Below, in pieces: positions 17,604-27,076 of a stretch of 64,000 bases of DNA. The DNA is from Marinihelvus sp942491555 (GTDB lineage: Bacteria; Pseudomonadota; Gammaproteobacteria; Xanthomonadales; SZUA-36), in assembly GCA_942491555.1 (NCBI GenBank), contig CALOBN010000003.1, forward strand, positions 248,001-312,000, in the 5' to 3' direction. Under the pieces are notes generated by a model that was given only the letters and a program-made list of their open reading frames with translations, had not been told where the DNA came from and did no database searches. The position numbers were made by a program, and so were the translations under genes. The first letter of the stretch is position 1; each line of letters opens with the position of its first letter.

Positions 17604-18776
17604 ATGTTTATGACCCTGCGCGCCCGATCACCCCTTCCCGGCTTTTTGGCAGCGCTTCTGATGCTGATCCTCATGGCAGGCCGGGCGGCTATCGCAGCAA
17701 CACCACAGGATGTGGCAGACCAGTTTTCCGGGGTGTTTCGCGCCGCCGCAGAGGAATACGACTACCCCGCCGCGGCGCTCGCAATCGTATCCCGTGATCG
17801 GATCCTTAGCCTGGTCACCCTCGGGTATCGGGACGCATCGCAAAACATACCCATCGACAGCAACACCGTGTTTCGTCTCGCCTCGGTATCCAAGACCATC
17901 GCCGCCGGAGCGGTTGGCCTGTTGGCTAACGATGGCTCGCTGGCCTGGGACGATCAGGTCATGCGCTACGAGCCCGGCTTCAGCATCATCGGTGATACCC
18001 AGGCGGTGCGCTTGCGGCATCTTCTTGAGCATAGCGTCGGACTTGTCCCGCACGCTTACGACAACCTGATCGAGGACGGTGTGCCGCGCGAAGCGGCCAT
18101 CGCGAGGCTTGCCGAACTCGAACCGCTGTGCGCGCCCGGCGCCTGTTATGGATACCAGAACGTGGTCTTCAGTCTGCTCGAGTCAGCGGTCGAAGCCTCG
18201 AGCACGCTACCTTATGACGAACTGGTTCGTCAGCGCATCTTCGAACCATTGGCGATGAACAATGCCTCAATTGGTTTTCAGGCTTACATGAACAACCCGA
18301 ATCACACCGTGCCTCATGTTCGGGCGCGCGGGCGCTGGCGACCGGTTTCGGTTGAGCCAAATTATTATCACCTGCCTGCTGCCGCCGGCGTCAACGCCAG
18401 TATTTCGGACATGGCAAGCTGGCTGCAGGCCCAGCTTGGTGCACGCCCGGATGTTTTTCCGCCCGATCTTGTGGCCTATCTGACAATGCCGCGCAAGCGG
18501 ACGACCGGTCAGCTACGGCGTAGATACTGGCGCGACATCATCGATGATGCGCACTATGGAATGGGCTGGCGCGTCTATGATCTGGACGGCCTGACCGTCA
18601 TCTATCACGGTGGCTGGGTACAGGGGTTTCGCGCCGATATCGCATTTGCACCCGAGCTCGACCTGGGTATTGCGATCCTTCTTAATGCCGAGGCCAACAG
18701 CCTGTCTGAGCTATCTGCCGGCTTCTGGTCGATGGCGGCACAACTCCAGATAGCCAAAGGGCAATCCGCAGACTGA
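17604..18776 (+). CDS. Serine hydrolase, class C beta-lactamase-like
   Basis: A 390-residue exported protein. The N-terminus has a signal peptide (FLAALLMLILMAGRAAIA). The beta-lactamase fold motifs are present: SVSK with catalytic Ser94 and Lys97, YQN with Tyr184, and HGG in IYHGGWVQGF near the C-terminus. Relatives include penicillin-binding-protein-like esterases and D-aminopeptidases, so a true beta-lactamase function should not be assumed. It is divergent from the bactofilin gene and followed, 139 bases on, by the propeller protein. No ampR-type regulator is adjacent. Confidence 0.88.
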   Translation: MFMTLRARSPLPGFLAALLMLILMAGRAAIAATPQDVADQFSGVFRAAAEEYDYPAAALAIVSRDRILSLVTLGYRDASQNIPIDSNTVFRLASVSKTIAAGAVGLLANDGSLAWDDQVMRYEPGFSIIGDTQAVRLRHLLEHSVGLVPHAYDNLIEDGVPREAAIARLAELEPLCAPGACYGYQNVVFSLLESAVEASSTLPYDELVRQRIFEPLAMNNASIGFQAYMNNPNHTVPHVRARGRWRPVSVEPNYYHLPAAAGVNASISDMASWLQAQLGARPDVFPPDLVAYLTMPRKRTTGQLRRRYWRDIIDDAHYGMGWRVYDLDGLTVIYHGGWVQGFRADIAFAPELDLGIAILLNAEANSLSELSAGFWSMAAQLQIAKGQSAD

Positions 18777-18915
18777 ACATGTGGTGTTCAATAATTTACC
18801 GGTCAGCAGCGCAAATCCGCCCGCGTGCCACCCTGCCCCGTCTCCAGTCCCTGCGGCTTGATGCCATAATCCGTGCCGACCAATCTTCACTGCTTATTCC
18901 TGTCAGGAAACAATA

Positions 18916-21900
18916 ATGAACAACAAGCTGATCACCGCACTGTTATCCCTTCTTTTACTGGCTCCCATGGCCCGTGCCGATGTGGATATCACCCAACTCG
19001 AAGCGCTGGAATGGCGTGAAATCGGCCCCTATCGCGGTGGCCGCTCAGCCGCGGTAGCGGGTATTCCCGGAGATCGCGAAACCTATTATTTCGGTGCCAC
19101 CGGCGGCGGCGTCTGGAAAACCAACAACGGCGGCAGTGAATGGACCAACATCAGCGACGGATGGTTCGGCGGATCCATTGGCGCTGTCGCGGTGTCGGAG
19201 TGGGATCCGGCGGTGATCTATGTAGGTGGCGGCGAGAAAACGGTGCGCGGCAATGTGGCGCATGGCGATGGCGTTTGGAAATCGACCGATGCCGGCCGCA
19301 GCTGGACCTTTAAAGGGCTTCCGGACAGCCGGCATATCAGTCGCCTGCGCATTCATCCACGCGACCCGGACCTTGTATATGCCGCAGTGATGGGCAATAT
19401 CCACGGGCCCGGCGAAGAGCGCGGCGTGTACCGTAGCCGCGACGGCGGTGACTCCTGGGAACAGATTCTGTTTGCCAACGAATTCGCCGGCGCTGTCGAT
19501 CTGGCGATGGACCCCACCAATCCGCGGATTCTCTACGCGACAACCTGGCGACTCCTGCGCACGCCATACAGCCTTGAGTCCGGGGGCGAAGGCTCCGCCA
19601 TCTGGAAGAGCACAGACAGTGGTGATAGCTGGACCCTCTTGTCGGAAAATGAGGGTATGCCGGCGCCGCCCCTCGGCATTGCCGGTATCGCAATATCTCC
19701 GGGTAACCCGGACAACCTCTACGCGATGATTGAAGCGGCAGATGGCGGCGTTTTCCGGTCCCGCGATGCCGGAACAACATGGGAGCGCGTCAACAGCGAG
19801 CGCAAGCTTCGGCAACGCGCCTGGTACTACACCAGAATCAATACCGATCCGCTCAACGAAGAAGTGGTGTACGTGTCCAACGTGCAATTCCACCGCTCTG
19901 CCGACGGCGGTAAAACCTTCTCGGCAATACCCACGCCGCACAGCGATAACCACGATCTGTGGATCGACCCCGCAGACCCGATGCGCATGGTCCAGGCCAA
20001 TGATGGCGGAGCCAATGTGAGCTATGACGGTGGTGCAAGCTGGTCGACCCAGGCCAATCAGCCGACCGCGCAGATGTACCGGGTCTCGACCGATAACGCT
20101 TTTCCTTATCGTCTGCTTGGCGGGCAGCAGGACAATTCAGCAGTGCGCATAAACTCCCGCTCAGCCCGCGGTGGCGCCATCACGGCCCGTGATTGGGAAC
20201 CCACCGCCGGCGGGGAAAGCGGCCATATCGTGGCCAATCCGGATAACCCGGACGTGGTTTACGGCGGTTCCTACGGTGGCTACCTGGTGCGCATGGACCA
20301 TACCACCGGGGAACGGCGCATGATTAATGTGTGGCCCGACAATCCCATGGGCTGGGGTGCGGCCGACCTGACCTATCGCTTCAACTGGAATTTTCCGATA
20401 CTTTTCTCGCCGCATGACGCGAACACGCTGTACGCCGCCGGCAATGTCCTGTTTCGAACCCGGGATGAAGGACAGACCTGGGAAGCCATCAGCCCCGACC
20501 TGACCCGTGATATCAAGGCCAAACAGGGCTCATCCGGTGGTCCGATTACGCAGGACAACACCAGCGTTGAGTACTACGGCACCATTTTTGCGGTCGCCGA
20601 ATCACCGCTTCAAGCCGGTATTATCTGGACCGGGTCAGATGACGGCATGGTGCACCTGACGCGCGACGCGGGTGAAACCTGGACCGACGTGACGCCCAAA
20701 GGGCTGCCGGAGGAAATCCAGATCAACAGCATCGAGGCGCACCCGTTTATCCCCGGTGGTCTGTACCTGGCGGCAACCGGTTACAAGAGTGATGACTTCA
20801 GCCCCTGGCTGTTCCGCACCACCGATTTTGGTCGCAGCTGGAAGCGCATCGATAAAGGGATTGAGCGGGATCACTTCACCCGGGTCATCCGTGCCGATCC
20901 AGCCCAGCCCGGACTGCTCTATGCCGGAACCGAGTGGGGCCTGTACCTGTCCACAGATGATGGCGCCTCATGGGAGGCATTTCAGCTTGATCTGCCCATC
21001 GTCCCCATCACCGATCTGGCCATCAAGGAGGACAACCTGGTTGCCGCCACCCAGGGCCGGGGTTACTGGATTCTTGACCCCCTGAATGTTGTTCGCCAGA
21101 TGGCGGCGGGAGATGCGCCTGAAAGCGACGGCCTTTACCAACCCGCCGCGGCCTGGCGACTGGCCAATGAACCCAGCGATGATCCCGGCCAGGCGGGCAC
21201 GCATGCACCGTCGGGCGTGGTGTTTCACTACCTGCTGAGCGAAGCGCTGGATGAGGACACCCCGCTGACCCTGGAGATTAGCGATACGAATGGTAACCTC
21301 GTGCGCCGCTTTACGCGCAAGCCGGCCGATATCGAAGACAATGAGGAACCCGCCTTTGCTGATGACGACCGTTTGCTCGAGGCCGGTGCCGGGCTGCATC
21401 AATTTGTCTGGAATCTGCGTTACCCCAGTGTTGAAACCTTTGCGGGTCTGGTCCTGTGGAACCGCGGTCTGGAAGGACCGCTGGCCCTCCCGGGCAACTA
21501 TCAGGCCACAATGACCATCGGCGATTTTGCGCAGACCGTACCCGTTGAGGTACTGGCCGACCCGCGCGCGAGTGCGGATATTGTGGCGCTCACCGAGCAG
21601 TTTGAGTTCGTACAGGGCATCAACCTGAAGCTGACGGAAACCCACCAGGCCATTCGCACGATTCGTGAACTGAACCAATCCATCAGCCAGGTCGAGGCAC
21701 GCGCCGGGGATCAGCCTCAATTCGAGGCACTTATTGAGCGTGGTGACGCGCTCAAAGCCCAACTCGGGGAGGTTGAAGCGGCCCTGTACCAGACCCGCCT
21801 GGAAAGCCCCCAGGACCCGCTTAACTTTCCGATCAGACTCAACGACAAGCTGGCTGGTGTCATGGGTATGGCAGACGTGGGCGATTATCCACCCACAGCG

Positions 21901-22056
21901 TCGGCGATCGCAGTTCGTGATGAGTTGGTCAGTGAAATCGACGTGCAGTTGGACCTGCTTGATCAGCTGATTGGCAAAGAACTGGCGGCATTCAATGCAA
22001 TGGCAGCAGAAACAGGCTTGCCGGCCGTCACCGCAAACGCCGTCTTGCCCGAGTAA
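18916..22056 (+). CDS. VPS10/BNR-repeat beta-propeller protein (sialidase-like)
   Basis: A 1046-residue exported protein with a cleavable signal (LLSLLLLAPMARA). The first ~700 residues contain repeated BNR/Asp-box motifs (WKTNNGGSEW, WKSTDAGRSW, YRSRDGGDSW, WKSTDSGDSW, FRSRDAGTTW, FRTRDEGQTW, LTRDAGETW), building a large beta-propeller like VPS10/sortilin and the WD40/YVTN 'glycosyl hydrolase' group. The C-terminal ~300 residues form a separate region with beta-rich and then helical segments. These proteins are common in gammaproteobacteria and Bacteroidetes; the enzymatic role is unproven. The ribosome-binding site is AGGAAA, seven bases before the ATG. Confidence 0.87.
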   Translation: MNNKLITALLSLLLLAPMARADVDITQLEALEWREIGPYRGGRSAAVAGIPGDRETYYFGATGGGVWKTNNGGSEWTNISDGWFGGSIGAVAVSEWDPAVIYVGGGEKTVRGNVAHGDGVWKSTDAGRSWTFKGLPDSRHISRLRIHPRDPDLVYAAVMGNIHGPGEERGVYRSRDGGDSWEQILFANEFAGAVDLAMDPTNPRILYATTWRLLRTPYSLESGGEGSAIWKSTDSGDSWTLLSENEGMPAPPLGIAGIAISPGNPDNLYAMIEAADGGVFRSRDAGTTWERVNSERKLRQRAWYYTRINTDPLNEEVVYVSNVQFHRSADGGKTFSAIPTPHSDNHDLWIDPADPMRMVQANDGGANVSYDGGASWSTQANQPTAQMYRVSTDNAFPYRLLGGQQDNSAVRINSRSARGGAITARDWEPTAGGESGHIVANPDNPDVVYGGSYGGYLVRMDHTTGERRMINVWPDNPMGWGAADLTYRFNWNFPILFSPHDANTLYAAGNVLFRTRDEGQTWEAISPDLTRDIKAKQGSSGGPITQDNTSVEYYGTIFAVAESPLQAGIIWTGSDDGMVHLTRDAGETWTDVTPKGLPEEIQINSIEAHPFIPGGLYLAATGYKSDDFSPWLFRTTDFGRSWKRIDKGIERDHFTRVIRADPAQPGLLYAGTEWGLYLSTDDGASWEAFQLDLPIVPITDLAIKEDNLVAATQGRGYWILDPLNVVRQMAAGDAPESDGLYQPAAAWRLANEPSDDPGQAGTHAPSGVVFHYLLSEALDEDTPLTLEISDTNGNLVRRFTRKPADIEDNEEPAFADDDRLLEAGAGLHQFVWNLRYPSVETFAGLVLWNRGLEGPLALPGNYQATMTIGDFAQTVPVEVLADPRASADIVALTEQFEFVQGINLKLTETHQAIRTIRELNQSISQVEARAGDQPQFEALIERGDALKAQLGEVEAALYQTRLESPQDPLNFPIRLNDKLAGVMGMADVGDYPPTASAIAVRDELVSEIDVQLDLLDQLIGKELAAFNAMAAETGLPAVTANAVLPE

Positions 22057-22080
22057 TCCGGAGCATGTCGACCCGATGCT

Positions 22081-22359
22081 TTACTCTTCCTGGTACCCGC
22101 TGACGTCCAGCAGATAATCATGTGCAGGGTGTCGGTGAGGTTCCAGGGGACTGTTAACGAAACCCGGCGTTGCTGATTCCTGTCGCAGCAGGCTGAGGGC
22201 CCGGTCGACCAGTCTTGGCGGTGCACTGCTGCGTTCCAGTGCGGCTCGTGCAGCCGTCATTTCCAGGTCAAGAACACCCTCGAGCATGACCGCCAGAAGG
22301 CGGTCATGACGAGGTTCCGCAGGGTCGGCTCTATTGGTGGATTTGTTCGTTTGATCCAT
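22081..22359 (-). CDS. Small hypothetical protein beside an ECF sigma/kinase pair
   Basis: A 92-residue soluble protein of unknown family. It has a strong AAGGAG ribosome-binding site eight bases before the ATG, which is why I accept it as real. The sequence is charged and helical in the middle (LLAVMLEGVLDLEMTAARAALERS), with a proline- and histidine-containing C-terminus. No cysteines, signal peptide or membrane helix. It is divergent from the ECF sigma factor gene, and the 230-base gap could hold shared regulation. A role as regulator or target of that sigma/kinase module is only a suggestion from position. Confidence 0.6.
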   Translation of the reverse strand: MDQTNKSTNRADPAEPRHDRLLAVMLEGVLDLEMTAARAALERSSAPPRLVDRALSLLRQESATPGFVNSPLEPHRHPAHDYLLDVSGYQEE

Positions 22360-22528
22360 TCCTTGGATCTCCTTAAAGCTGAATTAAGGTGCTTGGGCTA
22401 TGTGCCGGACAACGCTCGAGTTACCGACTCAAACCATAAATCAACACCTTCCCTACCAAAAACGAACGACGCGCGCGGCCGGAACATATCATTAAAAAAT
22501 TACTCTGATGCAGGCGGCTTACTGCTGC

Positions 22529-22559
22529 TTGCCAAGAACCGCTCTGCGCCATGTACAAT
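22529..22559 (+). promoter_or_regulatory. Candidate promoter of the ECF sigma/kinase operon
   Basis: TTGCCA (22529-22534) and TACAAT (22554-22559) are separated by 19 bases, one or two more than ideal. Transcription would start near 22566, downstream of the ATG at 22551, which supports the start at 22590. Confidence 0.35.
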
Positions 22560-22589
22560 CAGGCCGGCGGGCGGAGTGAGAAAAACCAG

Positions 22590-23171
22590 ATGACTGACAC
22601 GGAAACCGACAGCGAAATCACGCAACTGCTGGACCAATGGAGCAGTGGCGATGCGGGTGCGCTGGATAAATTACTCCCCCTGCTCTACCACGAGCTGCAC
22701 CGCACCGCGGGTGCTTACATGTCCCAGCAAAGGGCCGGTCACACCCTGCAGCCCACCGCCCTGGTCAGTGAAGCCCTGATGCGCATGAATGCGCCGACCG
22801 ACACCCCTTTTAAAAACCGGTCCCACTTTCTGGCAGCGGCCGCCCAGGCCATGCGTCATCTGCTGATCGACCACGCACGCAAGAAAAATGCGGACAAACG
22901 GTTTGATCCCGCCGATCGGGTCACCCTGGTCGAAGGCGCTGTCGCCGCCGGCCCCGATGACGTTGACATGCTGGCGCTGGAAGAAGCGCTGGCACGCTTA
23001 AAGGCCGTTAACCCCCGCCAGGAACAAGTCGTGGTCCTGCGCTACTTTGGCGGCATGTCCCAGGAAGAAGTTGCCGAGGTACTCGATATCTCGGTACCAA
23101 CTGTGGCGCGTGACTGGCGGGTTGCCCGTATGTTGCTGCACGACTGGCTTAGTGAAGACCAGGAGCGCTGA
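22590..23171 (+). CDS. ECF-type RNA polymerase sigma factor
   Basis: A 193-residue sigma-70 family factor. Region 2 is at about residues 10-95 (ITQLLDQWSSGDAGALDKL and FLAAAAQAMRHLLIDHARKK), and region 4 is at the C-terminus with the helix-turn-helix around YFGGMSQEEVAEVLDISVPTVARDWRVAR. The pattern fits the 'ECF-like' group (TIGR02999 type) commonly encoded beside Ser/Thr kinases with TPR domains. That is the case here: the kinase begins 14 bases after the stop. The start at 22590 was preferred because the upstream ATG at 22551 overlaps the candidate promoter. No anti-sigma gene of a recognised type is adjacent. Confidence 0.9.
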   Translation: MTDTETDSEITQLLDQWSSGDAGALDKLLPLLYHELHRTAGAYMSQQRAGHTLQPTALVSEALMRMNAPTDTPFKNRSHFLAAAAQAMRHLLIDHARKKNADKRFDPADRVTLVEGAVAAGPDDVDMLALEEALARLKAVNPRQEQVVVLRYFGGMSQEEVAEVLDISVPTVARDWRVARMLLHDWLSEDQER

Positions 23172-23185
23172 CGGAAACAGGGCCC

Positions 23186-26038
23186 ATGAGTGCATCAACG
23201 CAACAGCAAAAGGACAGGCTAATCGCGGAACTGCTTGATGAGGTGGTCGATCTGACCCCGGAAGCGCGGCGAGCGCACTTACGTCAAGCGACGAATGATG
23301 AGGAAGTGATCCTTCGGGTCATCAACATTCTGGAAGGCGAGTCAAAAGCCGAGAAAGTTCTCGAAGCGCCACTGATGACGACCATCGACCTGGACCTCGA
23401 CCGGCTCGAACAGAATCACAAAGAGAAAACCAAAGAACCCATTCGACGCACCATTGGCCACTACACCCTTGAGCAAGTGCTGGGTGAAGGTGGCATGGGC
23501 CGTGTCTATCTTGCCTATCAGAAAGAGCCAATCCAGCGCCAGGTCGCCCTCAAGATCATGCGACACGGTCTGTCCACCGCGGCGGACGAGGCCCGCTTTG
23601 ACGCCGAACGTCGCTCACTGGCGCGCCTCAGCCACCCGAACATTGCGCAGATGTTTGAAGCCGGCTCGACCGAGGACGGCAAGCTGTTCTTCGCCATGGA
23701 GCTGGTTCAGGGCATGCCGATTACCCGCTACTGTGACAGTCGCAGTCTGAGCATCTGGGAACGTCTGCATATTTTCATGGATGTTTTGCTCGCGGTGCAG
23801 CACGCGCACCAACGCCAACTGCTGCACAGGGACCTGAAGCCTTCCAATATCCTGGTGACAGAGCTTGACCAGGTGCCCATGGTCAAGGTGATCGATTTCG
23901 GTATTTCCCTGGGAATTGACGAGACGGCCGGCGAAGCACGTCAGAAAGGCCAGAGGGCGGGAACACCAGGCTATTCATCGCCGGAGTCCCTCGAGCCGGA
24001 GGGCGCGGACCTCGGCCTGGATACGCGATCGGATGTTTATACCCTCGGCATTGTGCTGTACGAACTGGCCTGCGGCCGGCGGCCTTTCGACGAACCCGGC
24101 GACTCCATGCAGGAAGTCTGGCGCAAGATCAATGAAGATACGCCATTCCACCCGGCGCAGCAGATTTCCATGATGGATCAGGCCAATGCCGAGGCCATCG
24201 CCGCGGCGCGTGGCACCCGGCCCGCACGACTGATCAAAACAATATCTGCGGATCTGGACGCGATCATCATGAAAGCCATCTCCCGGGACCGGGAAGATCG
24301 CTACGCCTCGGTCGCGGCGTTCTACGATGACCTGGCCAACTTCCTCAATCGCAAGCCCGTCTCTGCCCAGGCACAGGATTTTACCTACCTCATCGGTCTT
24401 TTCGCGCAACGCAACCTCGGTTTTGTTGCCGCCGCAGCCTTGCTGATCGGCGCCATGGTGGTCGGCCTGGTGGCCTGGTCCGGCGAGGCACGCCGCGCCA
24501 ACCTGGAAGCAGAACGCGCCAGCCGCGAAGCCATGCTGGCCGAAGAGGCCCTGGCTGAATCCCGCGAGCTCTCCAATTTCCTGGTGAGCCTGTTCAGCCT
24601 GACGGGTGAAGCCAGTGGTGCACCAGAACGCATGACGACCCGTGAATTGTTGAATCTGGGTGCCAATAACCTGGATAGCATGGAAGCCGTGGACCCTCTG
24701 GCTAAAGCACGCCTGAGACAGCTGCTGGGCGAGGTCTACACAGAACTGTTCATGCTGGACCAGGCGGAGGGTATGGTCCGCCAGGCCCTGGATACACGAC
24801 GCGAGTTACTCGGCCCAAACCACCCCTCGGTGGCAGACAGCATGGGTCAACTGGCCGATATCCTGCGAACCCGGATGAGCTACGAGGAGTCCGAGCCGCT
24901 GTTACTGGAAGCGCTGGACATAGCCCGTCGTGCCCGGCCCCAGGATCTCGCCATTACGGCGGATCTCTGGAGCCGTCTCGGCGAACTGTATTCAGATCAA
25001 TCGCGCCTGGACGAAGCGATTACCGCCCATGAAAGGGCGCTGGAAATTCGTGAATTCGAGATGCGCGGTCAGGATGACCGTGCATTGGCGAATTCACTCT
25101 ACGATCTGGGTGTAATCCTGCAAACCCGTGGGCGCAGTGCCGAGGCCGAGGCCTACTTCAGCCAGGCCATTGAGATTTACCGCAGCATGCTTGGCAACGG
25201 CCAGCGTATCGCCGATACGCTGGCAAATCTGGCCCAGTCCGAAGAAGCAATCGGCCAGTTGGATGACGCTGAAAAACACCTTCGTGAAGCCTATGACGTA
25301 TGGGCGACCATTGAATCGCCCGATGACAGCAATGCGATACGCGCCCTGGAGCGCCTGGTCCAGGCGCTCACACGCTGGGGACGTTACAACGAGGGCATCA
25401 TTGCCGGACAACGTGCCCTGGCCTTGCGAGAGGGTGTGCTTGGGCGCAATCACCCGGATCTGATTAACAGCCTGCTGGCCCTGAGCATTAATGAGGGCTT
25501 TGCCGGTGATTACCGCAACGCCAGCCGTAATCTGGATCGCGCCCTGGGCCTTGCAGTCAACTTTTATGGTGAAGATGACCGGGGCACGCGGGCCGTCAGG
25601 GACGCTCTTGGCTGGCTGGCCTGGCAGCGCGGTGAATACGAAGAGGCACTCACCATCCACCAGGAGTTGTTGGAATTTCGCCTGGCCACCAATGGCCAGA
25701 GTCATGTTCTGAGCGCATTCAGTGGGCAGAATACAGCCCTGGCCCTGGCGGCCCTCGGCCGTTACGAGGAGGCCGACCGGCTCATGACCCAGGCCCTCGT
25801 CACCTGGGAACGGATACACGGCTCCGGTCACCGCAGCACCGCTAGAGCACAGCACTACCTGGGGCTGATTCGATGGCAATTGAACGATATGGGCCAGGCA
25901 CAGGCGCTGCTGGAGCGTGCGCTGGCTACCCGCGAGGGGCTGTTTGACGACCGGCACCCGGATGTTCAGAAAAGTCGCGCTGCCCTGGATTCCCTGCGGG
26001 GTGGTCGTCAGCCCCTGCCGGTAACGGCGGATAACTAA
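23186..26038 (+). CDS. Serine/threonine protein kinase with TPR repeats
   Basis: A 950-residue Hanks-type kinase. The kinase domain spans about residues 93-370: glycine loop GEGGMGRVY (100-108), ATP-binding Lys123, catalytic loop HRDLKPSN (214-221) and metal-binding DFG (237-239). A membrane segment follows at about 410-430 (FVAAAALLIGAMVVGLVAW). The long region after it, presumably periplasmic, holds a series of TPR repeats with LGPNHPSVADSMGQLADIL-type spacing, typical of TPR_10/12. It is cotranscribed with the ECF sigma factor. Known analogues phosphorylate their partner sigma factor; whether that happens here is inference. Confidence 0.93.
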   Translation: MSASTQQQKDRLIAELLDEVVDLTPEARRAHLRQATNDEEVILRVINILEGESKAEKVLEAPLMTTIDLDLDRLEQNHKEKTKEPIRRTIGHYTLEQVLGEGGMGRVYLAYQKEPIQRQVALKIMRHGLSTAADEARFDAERRSLARLSHPNIAQMFEAGSTEDGKLFFAMELVQGMPITRYCDSRSLSIWERLHIFMDVLLAVQHAHQRQLLHRDLKPSNILVTELDQVPMVKVIDFGISLGIDETAGEARQKGQRAGTPGYSSPESLEPEGADLGLDTRSDVYTLGIVLYELACGRRPFDEPGDSMQEVWRKINEDTPFHPAQQISMMDQANAEAIAAARGTRPARLIKTISADLDAIIMKAISRDREDRYASVAAFYDDLANFLNRKPVSAQAQDFTYLIGLFAQRNLGFVAAAALLIGAMVVGLVAWSGEARRANLEAERASREAMLAEEALAESRELSNFLVSLFSLTGEASGAPERMTTRELLNLGANNLDSMEAVDPLAKARLRQLLGEVYTELFMLDQAEGMVRQALDTRRELLGPNHPSVADSMGQLADILRTRMSYEESEPLLLEALDIARRARPQDLAITADLWSRLGELYSDQSRLDEAITAHERALEIREFEMRGQDDRALANSLYDLGVILQTRGRSAEAEAYFSQAIEIYRSMLGNGQRIADTLANLAQSEEAIGQLDDAEKHLREAYDVWATIESPDDSNAIRALERLVQALTRWGRYNEGIIAGQRALALREGVLGRNHPDLINSLLALSINEGFAGDYRNASRNLDRALGLAVNFYGEDDRGTRAVRDALGWLAWQRGEYEEALTIHQELLEFRLATNGQSHVLSAFSGQNTALALAALGRYEEADRLMTQALVTWERIHGSGHRSTARAQHYLGLIRWQLNDMGQAQALLERALATREGLFDDRHPDVQKSRAALDSLRGGRQPLPVTADN

Positions 26039-26091
26039 GCCGCAAAACAAACCCTCACTTCAGGGCCGGCGTTCCGGCGCTTCCGTCGAAA

Positions 26092-26129
26092 TAAAAACGG
26101 GGCCGGACTGCAGTGCAGGCCGGCCCCGT
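26092..26129 (-). terminator. Hairpin with U-tract on the minus strand after the kinase gene
   Basis: ACGGGGCCGG (26097-26106) pairs with CCGGCCCCGT (26120-26129). The run of A's at 26093-26097 gives a TTTTT tract only in minus-strand transcripts; the plus side reads CTTGTG and would be weak for the kinase operon. Confidence 0.55.
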
Positions 26130-26401
26130 CTTGTGACCATTCCATTGGTGTAGTGCCCGGTGGATGGCACCTTGACCGGGCGTCGTGCCCTGTCATCTCC
26201 CTTAACTTTACTAACGGCGTTCTGCCGAAAAACACATCACCGATCTGCAATGACTTACGAATTTTCACGAGTTTGTTGCAAAAAGCCAATTGTTATCAGG
26301 CCCGTGATATGAAATGCCAACAGAATACGGTTGTTAAGTTAGAGAAAGGGGAACTGGCGGCAATTGTCAGATTGAAAGGGGAGCGGTTTTTGACCGCTGG
26401 G

Positions 26402-26431
26402 AAAAGGCCGGGATTCGTCCCGGCCTTTTTT
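26402..26431 (+). terminator. Strong intrinsic terminator
   Basis: A 12-base-pair stem (AAAAGGCCGGGA with TCCCGGCCTTTT) closed by a TTCG tetraloop and followed by six T's. It could also act on the minus strand because A's precede it. The nearest plus-strand gene upstream ends 360 bases earlier. Confidence 0.85.
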
Positions 26432-26610
26432 CTTGCCTTTTTTACCTCGCCATGGGCCACCCTGTCGGCGTTCCGCCCCGCATTCCTTTCATTCACGTTT
26501 TATGAAGCCCCACCCAACAGCAGTGAATGGCCACCAGACCTGCACACTCACAGATTTCTGATGCGTGATGAGTTAAATTAACGATTTAAACACTCAGCAG
26601 GCGCGTACCC

Positions 26611-27075
26611 ATGGCCAACACGATCGAGATTAACGGCACCCGGCACGAAACAGATTCAGACGGGCAAATGCCGCTGCTCTGGTTTCTGCGTGATGTGCTT
26701 CAACAAACCGGCACCAAGTTTGGCTGCGGCAAAGGTTTATGTGGCGCCTGCACGGTACATCTTGATGGCCAGGCCATTCGCTCCTGCCTGATTCCGCTCA
26801 GCGCCGCTTATGGCCGCAGGGTGACAACCATCGAGGGTCTGTCGGAAGACGGCAGTCACCCGTTGCAGATCGCCTGGGTTGAGCAGCGCGTGCCACAGTG
26901 TGGTTACTGCCAGGCGGGACAAATCATGAATGCGGCTAGTTTTCTGGAAAGCAACCCGAATCCGACTGATGCGGAAATTACCACCGCCATGCAGGGCAAT
27001 ATCTGCCGCTGCGGCACCTATAACCGCATCAAAGCCGCGATAAAAAGCGCGGCAGACAACTCGAGGGACACCTGA
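26611..27075 (+). CDS. Molybdenum hydroxylase small subunit, [2Fe-2S] (IorA-like)
   Basis: A 154-residue two-domain iron-sulfur protein. The plant-ferredoxin-type cluster uses Cys39, Cys44, Cys47 and Cys59 (CGKGLCGAC), and the second cluster uses Cys97, Cys100, Cys132 and Cys134 (CGYC and CRC), as in xanthine dehydrogenase-family small subunits. It matches isoquinoline 1-oxidoreductase alpha subunits, which pass electrons from the Mo site onwards. The large subunit starts one base after the stop. No FAD subunit is present, typical of the isoquinoline oxidoreductase/aldehyde dehydrogenase type that uses cytochromes or other periplasmic acceptors. Confidence 0.94.
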   Translation: MANTIEINGTRHETDSDGQMPLLWFLRDVLQQTGTKFGCGKGLCGACTVHLDGQAIRSCLIPLSAAYGRRVTTIEGLSEDGSHPLQIAWVEQRVPQCGYCQAGQIMNAASFLESNPNPTDAEITTAMQGNICRCGTYNRIKAAIKSAADNSRDT

Positions 27076-27076
27076 G

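Larger units (their letters stand above)
26039..26610. other. 572-base gene-free interval with two strong hairpins
   Basis: Open frames crossing this stretch have no start signal or family match. It contains a hairpin with a minus-strand U-tract (26092-26129), a GCCCGGT/ACCGGGC stem (26155-26181), purine-rich AAAGGGGA motifs near 26345 and 26375, a short AGCGGT/ACCGCT stem (26382-26398), and a very strong plus-strand terminator (26402-26431). A small plus-strand RNA ending at 26431 is possible. Confidence 0.6.

Noticed and set aside
25094..26050. Minus-strand open frame of 318 codons
   Set aside because: It is antisense to the TPR region of the kinase gene and has no recognisable domain.
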